Source: Fomitopsis serialis
Lineage: Eukaryota; Basidiomycota; Agaricomycetes; Polyporales; Fomitopsidaceae
Length of the DNA stretch: 64,000 nucleotides
Assembly: GCF_022376445.1 (NCBI RefSeq)
Contig: NW_025954998.1
Location: 124,001-188,000, forward strand
Reading direction: 5' to 3'
This document shows positions 23,800 through 34,212 of this stretch, one piece after another (position 1 is the first letter of the stretch; each line of letters opens with the position of its first letter). The notes under the pieces were generated by a model. That model saw nothing but the letters and a program-made list of their open reading frames with translations. It searched no databases and was not told the origin of the DNA. The translations under genes and the position numbers were made by a program.

Positions 23800-24599
23800 C
23801 ATCTGTTTCGGCAGGCAGCCAACCGACGTCACCTATACCTAGGTCACTATTTGACAAGGAAAGGAAGACAGACAAACAACGGATCTCCGACCATGCATCG
23901 ATTTTGTCTGCTTGATCTACCATCATGCTCTCCTCATTTGTTTTGCTTTGCACCATCTGCAGCGCCTAGACGGCCTCCCTATACACTGACCACGACAACG
24001 TTATCAACACGACATGCTCTAGCATCCTACCCCCATTTCTGTAAAACAGCCAATAGGATTGGACTACCGAGGTGCGAGGTTCAACCCGTACCATTTACTT
24101 TTAGAACTGACTGCAGGACCGTACGCAACGCGCCCACTGGATCTCCGTGACGATCGCGTCGACCCTTCGTGTAGTGGTTCCCCTATGTAACAACATTTGC
24201 CTCCGGAGAATCGAGTGCTACTGAATTATACGATCGCGCTCCACTTGCGTGGCTACTCTAGTAGGTCGTGAGCTCCATTGTGGGTCCATGGGGGACGCAC
24301 GCCGCCGGTGGGTGCTGCCTCCACTGATTCTGTGACGCGCCCACTCCGTCGTCGTTCATCCTCGTGCAAAGTACGCGCGATGCACGTATACACGAGTAAG
24401 TCAACATAGGATTCCCAGTTCTCAGAGGCCCTGACGACTGTGTTGAGTTCCTCGGTAGGCGAGCGTGCTATTTCTGTCGGCGGTTCAAATGACTCCTGGC
24501 AAAAGTCGACGTTGCCATCGATGACCCAATCGACTCCGAGGACGTGGTGTGCTTTTGACTAAACGGTAATACTTCTCCGAGTCGCTGGATGGCCTGTAA
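23800..24599. other. Spacer between the BTB gene and the F-box relic
   Basis: About 800 bp with only a short frame at 23851-24150. No domain, RNA gene or clear repeat is seen. Confidence 0.35.
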
Positions 24600-25475
24600 G
24601 TGTGATCTGCAATACCTACTTGATCGCGAACAATCCCCTCAGGCTGTCATGTATACTATCAGACAATCGTACGGGTCATGCGACGGGCCATCCTGCGCTC
24701 GTTTTCGTGCATCGAATCAATTGATGCGTATGAAGACTTCCAGGATGTGGACACCGTTCCCGGGCCCGTGGACCCGGGAAGTGCGCACACACTGCGGTGG
24801 AGACGCCCCTCAGCGATCTTCATCCATCTTCTCCACACCTTGTCCACACCTCGAGATCTAGACAATGTGGATCTCTGATGACATGCTCGACTGGGATCTG
24901 CGCCCACCTCTCGCCTTTACGGATCTCCGGGTTCTCGATCTCTCACTGGCAGGATCTGAGCTTTCACACCAAGTTTCTGCGCTCTCTAGTCTCGTCGGTG
25001 CATAGAGAACTTACATGACGCTGGAAGTACAGACCACATTTAATTGCTCTACTAGTCGCGGTACAAAGTGACAATCGCTCCGGGCCCTTCCCGAAGTTTG
25101 TGCGTACTTTCGAATTGTGGGCGACTTCGAGTCTTCGACTTGTGCACACTAAATGTTCGCGCGCGAAGAAGAGTGGCCTGCCGAAGGTTGCATCCGAGTC
25201 ATCATGGCCTTGCTTCTGCACCCGGGGGGAACGAGGAACAGTCACCACGCACCGACCTAACAACCTTAGGGTTATGAGTGCCGGTTCTCATGGAGGTCCG
25301 AGTCATGACGCAGGCGGAGAAAGAGAGGAGCACGCAGGGGATGTCATGGCAGCTCATATTTCACCGTCTGTTCCCTGCGCTGGACGTTCAGCGCTCGAGA
25401 AAGGTATACAAATCTGGGCATCCAGTCTTTCGGGATCGACTTTCGCTCATGAGGCCTTGAGGTCGAGGAAGTATT
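24600..25475 (+). pseudogene. Decayed F-box protein gene
   Basis: Translation in all three frames recovers scattered pieces of the protein encoded intact at 34213-35886. They are an AILRSFSC segment, METPLSDLHPSSPHL, then DWDLRPPLAFTDLRVLDLS, PNNLRV and finally FHRLFPALDVQRSRKVY near 25360-25420. The order matches the intact gene, but the pieces lie in different frames with stops between them, and the F-box itself is missing. This is an old, truncated copy. A foldback element of the same family as the one at 20620 begins 78 bp after it. Confidence 0.75.
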
Positions 25476-25552
25476 GAGAACCATCCGTACGTTACAAAGG
25501 CGGCTTGATATGACATGTACAGGTGGTGCTACAGCGAGTCGGATGCAGAATA

Positions 25553-26118
25553 CATGCCAGCTAGTTGCAGAACATTAGGCGCAGACGAACGCGCGCGACA
25601 TATGATGACAAATAGGCGCTATCCACACGAAGACGTCGGTTTACCCACCTCACCACACCTCGCACCACCATGTTTTTGCGTTGCATCGATTGTCCTGCAG
25701 CAACCGTCATGAGAGACATGTCTTGCGACTCGCTGAACACGATCCCGTGGACGCCTTGCAGGAGTACCGGCTAGTGCCCGCAGACAATTGAACGTGTATC
25801 TGCCTTCTACACCCAGGTCTACGACGTCTGTCGGACTCGTCCATTGTAGCTGACTGCAAGCAGTGGTGTAGGGGAGGCATTATTGCATTGTTACTACTCT
25901 CAATGGAATATACATTAATAGAATGTCCGAGGAACGTGACCGCGTCGCTATTGCTCGGTACAGGTGCTAGTGCAGACGACTGTGAAGCCGCAAAAACATG
26001 ATGGTGCAGAAGTGGGTGAACCAACGTCAACTGTGGCGCGGCCAAGGCGCGGCGCTTATTTGTCATCATATGTCGCGCGCGTTCGTCTGCGCCTAATGTT
26101 CTGCAACTAGCTGGCATG
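25553..26118. mobile_element. Foldback/MITE-like element, copy 2
   Basis: About 566 bp with inverted-repeat ends at 25553-25690 and about 25985-26118. The outer 60-70 bp of the two arms are nearly identical (CATGCCAGCTAGTTGCAGAA, then CGAACGCGCGCGACATATG). The inner part matches less well and ends at a shared CATGTTTTTGCG. The core and terminal motifs are shared with copy 1 at 20620-21178, which defines a family. There is no coding capacity. A target-site duplication is not obvious. Confidence 0.65.
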
Positions 26119-26274
26119 CAAAGTCCTACGATGTCCATGCTCGGAGCTACTGCTGGTGATCGATACTGACAAAGGAAAAACGAACACAAACCATCCTTGC
26201 AATGTGCGAAAAGTAAACCTCCGAGGAAACCCTAGTCGTGCATCGGCGCACACGCGAACTCGAGGTCGTCACAT

Positions 26275-28730
26275 TCACCGACGCTCGTTCTTGATCCCGG
26301 CCATCGGTCCCCAGCCACTCCGTCCAGACGCCGACACGCTCCTGCTCCTCCCAACGTCCTCCATGATACCTCTCTCAGAGACCGGAGTCGCAGGCCACTC
26401 ACCCCTCCTCCCCGACGGCACCCCTGCGTCGCCGTCCGACCCCTGCGTAAGCCTGAGCGTCCTCGTCGGGGCCGGCCGCGCCAGTGCTTCCTCCAGCTTC
26501 GCAAACGCGTCCATCACTAGCACCTCCGTCTCGCGCCTCACTTCCACCTCCGCGTCGGCCCTCCTCAACTCGTCCCTCAACCTCCCCATCTCCGCCCCCA
26601 TCTCCTCCACGCGCCTCCCCGCCGCCCGCCGGCTCTCCACCTCCGCCGCCGCCTGCTCCAGCGCGCTCTCCTCGCCCCTCCTCGCCCTGCTCAGCTCGTC
26701 CTTCAGCCGCACGACGTCCTCCCGCGTCCGCGCGTGCTCTTCGCGCGCCCGTCCGAGCTCCTCCCGCACCCGCGCAAGCTCCGAGGTGACCGCTTCGATA
26801 TCGCGTTCTGCCCGCCGGCGCGCGGCGTGCGAAATTACCAGGTCCTCCTCGAGCTTGCGCTTCGCCGTGCGGACGTTGAGGAGAGTCGAGTCGGCCTCGG
26901 CGGCGCGGTTCCGGAGCGCTTTGATCTCGCGCTCGAGGAGCTGGACCTGCCCGTGCTTGTCGCGTTCGGAGTACGAGCGCGAGGCCGAGGCCGACGAGTG
27001 GGAAGTTGATCGCTCGCGGTCCCTCTCTGGTTCGGTGCGCGGGGCACTGACACCGGTATCGTGATGTGCGGCGTCTTTTGAGGTGCTGTTGTGCTTTTCG
27101 CTGACATTGTTGTCGGGCCCTTTGGGTGTCGGAGGATCTTGTCGCGTTCTCTTCTTGCTCGGAGATTGCTCCTGTGCAGATGGCGCTGCTGGCAAGTTTC
27201 CGGCGTCGGCAAGATATTCACGTACGTGAGCAGTCCCATCATCTTGGCCAGATGCAACAAGACCAGGAATGTCCATGCACGAGCGTGCCCTCGCCTCCGC
27301 AAACTCGGACGTCACCTGGGCCCTCGGGACGTCCACGCCATACACCTGCTGCAAACACTCTGTGGCCCGACGCACATGAAACGCAGCATCCTTAGAATCG
27401 CCCTGAGCCACGATGTCGCGATGGCAGCTCGACAACATGAGGAACGTCGGTTTGAGATCGGCCTTTGCGAGCGAAACCGGGTTGCCGGTCATCACTGGTT
27501 CATGAATCTGAGCGGGGATACGCGCATCCATCGAGACAGTCGCACGTACCTTCGACCATCGCGTCGAGAACGTGAATGGCAGCCATGAAGTGTCCCCTGA
27601 CACGGTATTGCGCCGCAACAACCATCCACTTGTCGCGTTCCGGAGAGCTGCTAGCAGTAGCTTTGAGGACGGCGATGATCTTCTTCGGGTCTTCCTCCAG
27701 CTTGCGGAGGTCGCAAGTCACTGGCATGCCATTGTAGTTTAAGGTGACCATATGCGACGTGACGCCTGCACTAGTAAGGCTTAGTGCCGCTTGGGCAAGC
27801 TGGCCTGCTCCAACTCCGCTGGCATTCGGAGTATCCTTTGTCGTGCCCTCGACTTCGGCCACAAATGCTGGATGCTCCAAGGAATCGTGCACAGGTTTGG
27901 TGAGACTCTGTGCTCCTGCATGAGCGTCTCTGCGAGGGGTCGGCGTCGCACCCGCAGTCGGGTCGACAGTGTCTCCCCGCCGGGGCAAAGGCAGCATGCG
28001 CTTTGGGGACGCAGTGTGCGTCTGGGGCGCCCGAGGCCGTGCATCATTCTCCTTACCGCTCGATTGCCGACTAGACGAAGGCTGCGAAGCCAGAGGCGAC
28101 TTCACTGTTGCTCTGGGAGTGCGAGGGTCAGCGGTGCGGACGCTTTGCGGGGGACCATCACGGTCGTGCAATCGGGAAGTTGACGGTCTAGTCCCCGCGC
28201 TCTTCTCACTCCGGCGCAGTTTCTTTCTTGGAGTGGACTCTGTCGACGACGCAATGTCACCGTCCTCGGTCAGACGCTTCAATGGGCGAGGGCTGTCGCG
28301 CGGCTCCTGCTTCACCCCAGGGAGACGCAGATTATTGATGGACGGCGAGGGCGAGGGGAGAAACGACGGGAGCGGTGGCACTGGTTCGGCAATTGAGAGA
28401 AAGTGGGCGATGAGCTGAGGAGAGAACGAGACGATGTGCAACTTTGTGTCGGGCAGCTGGATTGCACGGGCACGCTTCACGGCGCTTTCCTCCGCGAACT
28501 CGACGAAACAAGTGAGATGTATGCGGTCAGCGCGGGCTCCCCATGGCGAAATGGAGAGTCTGGGTGGGTGTATGCGTGTTAACGAGCAGCGCAGATTGGG
28601 ACATGAGCGGGACGTACATGCTGCCACACTGAGCGTAGGCATTGCGGAGCTGCATCATCGACATGGAGGTATCGACGAAGACGACGCGGTCAACGCGGTT
28701 GGGCATTGTGTCGCACGTCGAGGGCGGCAT
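26275..28730 (-). CDS. Conserved hypothetical coiled-coil protein
   Basis: Three exons on the minus strand: 28730-28618, 28559-27550 and 27494-26275, encoding 780 aa. The N-terminus (DRVVFVDTSMSMMQL and LTCFVEFAEES) resembles an RRM-like strand pattern but lacks clear RNP motifs. A long low-complexity, basic, Ser/Pro-rich stretch follows (about residues 95-260). Next is a helical block around the second junction (PVTCDLRKLEEDPKKIIAVL, RDKWMVVAAQYRVRGHFMAA) that may be TPR-like. The last third is a strong coiled coil of Glu/Arg/Ala heptads (about 520-700). I know similar basidiomycete proteins only as hypothetical. The acceptor at 27494 was chosen because the earlier AG leads to a stop. A later ATG (28706) is also possible. 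Confidence 0.7.
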
Positions 28731-29707
28731 GAGTGGATGAAAGAGTGGACGACGAGCAGACGACACTCCCGTGCGGATTATGTAGGAGGGGACGCGCCCT
28801 CATCTGGCTGGTTTCTGGAAGCGCATCGACGGGTGAAAAGGAGACGGACTGTCGCGGACATGTCGCGGCACGTCACTGCAAGGTCCACCAACGCCGCCAG
28901 CTTCTATGCTTCCCCGCGATTTCCTGATCAGGAAGACGGTCACGACTGGTGCGTAGTTCACCCTGCGCTATGAACCATGAATTGACCGTGTCGTAGTGTC
29001 ACATTCTGGAACAAAATGATCTCTTCACACCGTACGGGCGTGTCGGGTTGAACACCGCCCCACCTACTGAACGATTCGCACCGAACCATCGAACCCAGCT
29101 CAGCCTGGTAGTTGGAGGTGTCTTGCTTGAATTCTGTATACGCTTCTGACCGTGGCAATTGACGGCGAGGCCTCAATTAATGTCCCGAGAGTTTGTAACC
29201 TGCCTCTGTGTCGATCGAAGGAGTATGCGTCCACTGTCGGGGTGGGAGAACCGCGCTGCCCACGAAGGACGGCAGCGAGTGACGTACGCAACGCAGAGGC
29301 TTTCAAGCAGGCGGATACAGCGCAGGTCCAGGAAATACAAGGGCAGGCACAACAGGCAAACAGCATCACGCCGGGCAACAAGATGCGCATTGGCGATGTA
29401 AGAGTGGCAAAATTTATGGAACAGACAACTCAAGGTACCAGCTGCAAGCACTGACAAGAATGAGAAGTTGGGAAAGAGACAGATCTGAGAATGAGACGCG
29501 TTCCAAGTACAGCCACAAGCGCGACTCAAAACTGTACAGTATGTTCGGCAAGTCCCGGTGGCGCTTCAAACCTTGTTGTCTTGTGGCGGCGGACCACAAC
29601 AAGATCAAACAAGCCCGGTGCGCGCAGGCAGCAAGCATAGTTGCTCGTCGTCGATCGCCCCATTCCCGACACTCCCTCGCGGTCGCCTCAAGACTCACGA
29701 CATCAAA
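28731..29707. other. Divergent promoter region between the coiled-coil gene and RPS5
   Basis: About 980 bp between two divergently transcribed genes, so it must hold both promoters. Only short frames are present. I did not find a clear TATA box near either start. Confidence 0.4.
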
Positions 29708-30568
29708 ATGGCCACGGTATCAGCTCTCCCCAAAGATCTCTCCAAGCTCAACGGCGAAGTTAAGCTCTTCGGCAAGTGGGAGACCCAGGAGTGCGTATTC
29801 GTGTCTGGCGATGTTCCACACACACAAGCTGACGGTGTCCGACTGGAATTTGTGTTGATTGCGATGTAACAGCGTTGAGGTGAAGGACATCTCCCTCACG
29901 GACTACATCCAGATCCGCCATGCCGTCTACCTCCCCCACACCGCCGGCCGTTACGCCAAGAAGCAGTTCAAGAAGGCCCAGATGCCCATCGTCGAGCGTC
30001 TTGTCGACAGGTGCGTTCTTTATGCACCTCTATTCACGAACGGTTACAAACGAGCCGGGGCAGCCTGATGATGAAGGGCCGCAACAACGGCAAGAAGCTC
30101 CTCGCCGTCCGGATTGTCGCACACGCATTCGAGATCATCCACCTCCTCACGGACCAGAACCCCATCCAGGTCCTTGTCGACGCCATCGTGAACACTGGTC
30201 CCCGTGAGGACTCGACGCGTATCGGTTCGCAGGGTACCGTCCGGCGCCAGGCCGTCGATGTGTCCCCCTTGCGCCGGGTGAACCAGGCGGTCTCTCTCTT
30301 GACCACAGGCGTAAGTAGATCCTGCGTGGCAATCCTGCTTCATTGGTGCTTATGGCATTGATTACAGACGCGCGAGTCTGCGTTCCGTAACGTGAAGTCG
30401 GTCGCGGAGTGCTTGGCGGATGAGCTCATCAACGCGGCGAAGGGCTCATCGAACTCATATGCTATCAAGGTCCGTCCCAGCTTCTCTCTCACCCGTACGT
30501 TCATTTGCCAACCCGCGAGTCTACAGAAAAAGGACGAGCTCGAGCGTGTCGCAAAGTCTAACCGGTAA
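29708..30568 (+). CDS. rps5: 40S ribosomal protein uS7 (RPS5)
   Basis: Five exons: 29708-29790, 29873-30010, 30064-30310, 30368-30469 and 30527-30568, encoding 203 aa, the normal length for eukaryotic uS7. Conserved blocks are all present: [92 protein letters not shown] and [13 protein letters not shown] at the end. It binds 18S rRNA in the head of the small subunit near the mRNA exit channel. The first junction uses the GTGCGT donor at 29791 and restores the expected Gln-Asp-Val. The last coding exon is only 42 nt. This is the best-anchored gene in the window. Confidence 0.97.
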
Positions 30569-31290
30569 GGCGGATCGGGGAGACGCCGTGGCTGGCTATG
30601 GGTCTACTGCATGTTTTTTCACTATTGCTATCACTATCATGACGCTCCATGTCGCCCATATGAATGCTTATGGCGGTGCTCTCGACTTAAGAAGGCCAGG
30701 CGCTGCTGCTTGGGTTTTTATGGTCCCTGCTCAAAGAGGCGATAAGTATGGAGACCCCGGGCCTGCAACCCCGTACTTAGCCGGGCACAGTAGCTCGTAT
30801 GTGGGTGATCGGTGTATAGGTGATCGCACCTCTATTTAGGCGTGAGACGCGCGTAATCACCTCACGAGAGTCTTACGTTGCTGCACCCTCCTATTTAATC
30901 TGTCATTGGTGGTCGCGGTAACCGTCTTCCTGATTCCTTTCCTTCCGACGGTCGAAAGTCCAGATTTCGAAATGACGTCCACAGATGAGCTTCAGAAACA
31001 CCAAATGGAGACTAGCACGACCATCGGGTTGCTGCCTGCAAGACCGTGACACCGAATTCCACTGATAGACCAATAGCATCACAGATCACCGGGCATTCGC
31101 TCTCGTTACTGCCCGCCTATGCGCTCGCCGAGCCTCACTATATGTAACGGGACGCAGCGCGGGCTTCCGATGCATTCTCTCCTTTTTTCCACTTCGTTGT
31201 TCGTAGCTTGAGCGTGCCACGTCCTCGGCGGTAAGTTATTCGACGCCAGGGCGTACTCGCGCATCTGCGCCTTCAGGAAGGCAGGGTACC
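30569..31290. other. Spacer after RPS5
   Basis: About 720 bp with no supported gene. It contains the RPS5 3' region and the promoter of the following membrane-protein gene. Short overlapping frames only. Confidence 0.4.
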
Positions 31291-33118
31291 ATGGTCCAGG
31301 ATTTCGGGACCGGGATTGGGCCCAAGCAGATTGTACATGATTATTTTGCGCCGGTGCTGTTGGGGACGGTGATCAGCACCTTCCTCTATGGCGTCAACAT
31401 CAGCCAGTTCGCAAAGTACCTTATGATTGGCAGGCGAGACTCGGTGTGGACACAGTACGTACTATATCCCTCGAAGCGTATGGACAGCGTGTCATTGACC
31501 GCTATTCCCAGGATCATAGTAGTGGTCTTGTTCATAGCGGACACCGCGCAGGAGGTCGTGACGGTGTACAGCGTCTGGTACTTCTCTGTGCAAAACTTCG
31601 GCAACTACGAAGCTTTGCTCACTCCGGCGTGGCCGACACCCGTTGCACTAGGCATCCTGATGGCTATGTGCGTTTACCCTCGTTCTCATTCTACCGACCT
31701 CATTAACGGACGATGCGTTGGGGTCGTGGCGTGACAGAATCGCCGCTACGGTACAGCAGTACTTCATCTGGCGCGTGAAAACCTTCAGTCGGTCGTGGGC
31801 ACTCTTCACGTTCCTCACGATCTGCTCTTTGGCCTCGAGCGCGCTCGCAGTCGCCACCGCTGCCTTCTGGCTTGACGATCCAATGTGCGTCTGTTTCCCT
31901 CTCCGTTATCTCGGTTAGCCACGGCCACTCCGTGCATGCTCATTTTTCGGGGGCAGGGACTTCACCCTGGGACTGCAGCTGAGCTTAGTCGACACTAGTC
32001 TCGCCCTTGCTGTCTTTGTGAATGTTGTAATCGCGTAAGCGCACGTCTTCCTCCGCTACCGTGGAGTCTGCTCATCAGGGTTCTGGATGCAGGTTCATAT
32101 TATTATACTACCTCCTCAAGCACCGGTCCGGTTTCAAGAGTGATCATTTAACCATTGCTCAGAAGCACAGCGGAAGAGACTGATCTGACCCGACAGGAAC
32201 CGACAGCGCTATTCGCCAGCTAATTGTATGTTGTGTGGAAACACCTCTGTTGAATGCACTCGTGTCGGTGCGTAACGGAGTCTGTCTCCTCTCCTGTATG
32301 CACGAGCTGATAAGGTGCCCTTCTTGCAGTTGATCGACATCATTGTATTCGTAGGTCGTAGCATCATGCTACGTCGCCGTTTCTCATGTTACGTACGACA
32401 GAAAACCACCATCCCTACCGGTTACGTATTGATCGTCGCTCATGTACGTACGCATAGGCGCTCGTTTGTTTCGCGAGCGATGACTGATCTGGAACGTTGT
32501 GTCGTCAGCCCATGGGCCGCATATACACGTCCGTCATTTCGAATCTCCCGTGCATGATGGCCAGCACTGACCAAGGCGACGCTGTTGCATAGATTCTCTA
32601 TCCTGGTTGTAAGGTGTCCCTTGCACGTTTCCATCGCATGCCCGCTCACAGCGCAACACAGCTGATTAATTCTCAAGTATCACTGCGCGAAGAATGGCAC
32701 GGAGTCACCGACCTCGACGCCCATCGTCTGGTGCGCCCACAAAACTCATTCGACCCCCACCCGCATCCACTCACCTCCCTCATTGTAGACCCGCATTGGC
32801 AACGACCGCTTTAATGGCAACGACCACTTCAATGGCAATGACCACTTTAATAGCAACTCGAAGCTGAACAGCCCGATCGAGCCCGTTCGCGTCGGTGTCA
32901 CCATCGAGCACCATGCACAGGTTGAACTCGACCCGTTCCCCCGCAAAAAGGACCGCAAGAATCGTGCGGGCTCGAAGCGGACGAAGACGGAGACCCCCTC
33001 GGGCGGAAGCGTCATCAAGGGGCATGGGCACGAACACGGGCTGGAGGACTTCAGAATCACCGTGCACGCACTGAACCAGCGTCCCGGGCAGGACGAGAAA
33101 GTCATAGCGTCAGTCTGA
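31291..33118 (+). CDS. DUF6534-like multipass membrane protein, damaged in its 3' half
   Basis: Well-supported exons are 31291-31454, 31512-31667, 31738-31884, 31957-32034, 32093-32139, 32197-32267 and probably 32330-32350. They encode successive hydrophobic helices (APVLLGTVISTFLYGV, IIVVVLFIADTAQEVV, WALFTFLTICSLASSALAV, LALAVFVNVVIAFILYYLL) with the family hallmark ..YFIWRVKTFS.., as in the basidiomycete DUF6534/G-protein-receptor-like group. The last exon, 32789-33118, gives a charged tail with three NGND-type repeats. Between 32350 and 32788 I could not find a clean exon for the last helix. An MGRIYTSVISNL fragment (32512-32547) looks homologous but does not splice in frame. The gene may be decaying or the sequence may contain errors. 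Confidence 0.55.
32798..32851 (+). repeat. Three 18-bp tandem repeats (GNDxFN)
   Basis: Three imperfect copies of an 18-bp unit, each encoding Gly-Asn-Asp-x-Phe-Asn, in the tail exon of the DUF6534-like gene. Differences between copies are mostly silent, which hints at selection on the peptide. Confidence 0.65.
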
Positions 33119-34212
33119 TGCTCAGATGCCCGAGACTACAGTGCTGCCTGCTGGAACGGAGCTACCTCCACTCCCGAAGTGACCGCTAGGTGCCCGTACG
33201 ATCGCTCGCGACAGCGACATTGGCAACGCGCCGATTTATCACCGGTGTTCTGCGCCACGTAGGCGGCCAGTGAGTACGTAGAACGATGCGGTGTATGATG
33301 TGCGGACACGTAGAACGGACAGTGTGCTACTTCCTACTATTGCTGACTAATCGAAACACTCGTTTACCATTTGAGCTTGCCCCTTGATTTGAGCCCTGTT
33401 GATTGTATTGGCAACTCCATCCTGTTTTCAACGTGTATTCGGCGACGTTGAGACCTTGACGACACGCTGCCCTGATTGCCCCCGCTGGACATGCTCCCCA
33501 ATTCCCGAGCTAGGGCAGCCCATGGCAGTCGAAGATGATCATAGTGGCACTGAGCAACCTCGCCATCTTGAGGCAGGTCTCTATCTTCTTTCGCCGCGCA
33601 ATGATTAACGTATCCAGCTCCAGCCATCGTCCTTCGGGGATGCTCTCCCATGGCCGAGGACCTAGGGCGGGGTCGGCATGAGCGGTAACTGACCGACAGG
33701 CGATGTGATGGAGAACGAGAGCAAAGACGGCCCGACGACCTACTTCGCAGCGATCGCCATGAACGGAGAACGTTCACGGTTCAGAGCCCCGAGAACAGGA
33801 AGAAGTAGACCACTGCGCAAGGCTCCTGGGCTCCTCCGGCTCGTTCTTGATTTTGATACATATATGTTCGAAGATGGCCTGTATGATATCGCCCATAACA
33901 AGAGCTCGATGAGCCACCAGGGCTTCAGTGATCATATTCAGAAAGGATAAGACCGAGGATATTGCCCGTAGACTCGGAGTAGAGCAAGACAACCTGTGTA
34001 CACTTGTCGAGAGTAGGACGTACCTGAGGCTGCTGAACCTGAGGAGAACGCTACTAGGCGAGCGTCCACTGCCAAAGCAAATTTATAAAATGCCATGTAG
34101 TACGATTTTGATAGTATGGTACTGCGAGCATCGAGTTGAAGCTTGAAGGCCTCAAGCTTCAAGCGCCTTCGAGAGTATGCAGATCTAGTATTGCAGTGCC
34201 GGAACCATCAAA
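33119..34212. other. Spacer with an F-box fragment
   Basis: Apart from the short F-box-like fragment listed next, only shadow frames are seen. An 11-bp inverted repeat with a 5-nt gap (TTGAAGCTTGA and its complement) lies near 34137-34163. Confidence 0.35.
33774..33935 (-). pseudogene. F-box N-terminal fragment
   Basis: A minus-strand frame encodes AHRALVMGDIIQAIFEHI followed by LAQ. This is close to the start of the intact neighbour at 35886 (THRALRMDDILQCIFESS), i.e. the first helices of an F-box. The frame then ends and no leucine-rich body follows. It is a remnant from the same local family expansion. Confidence 0.4.

Noticed and set aside
26156..27064. 302-codon plus-strand frame opposite the coiled-coil gene
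   Set aside because: Ser/Arg/Ala-rich mirror of a heptad coiled coil; the minus-strand protein has the coherent structure and splice signals.
34137..34163. CRISPR-like or attachment-site palindrome
   Set aside because: A single short inverted repeat with a HindIII-like core and no array or partner site; CRISPR arrays are not expected in a fungal nuclear genome.
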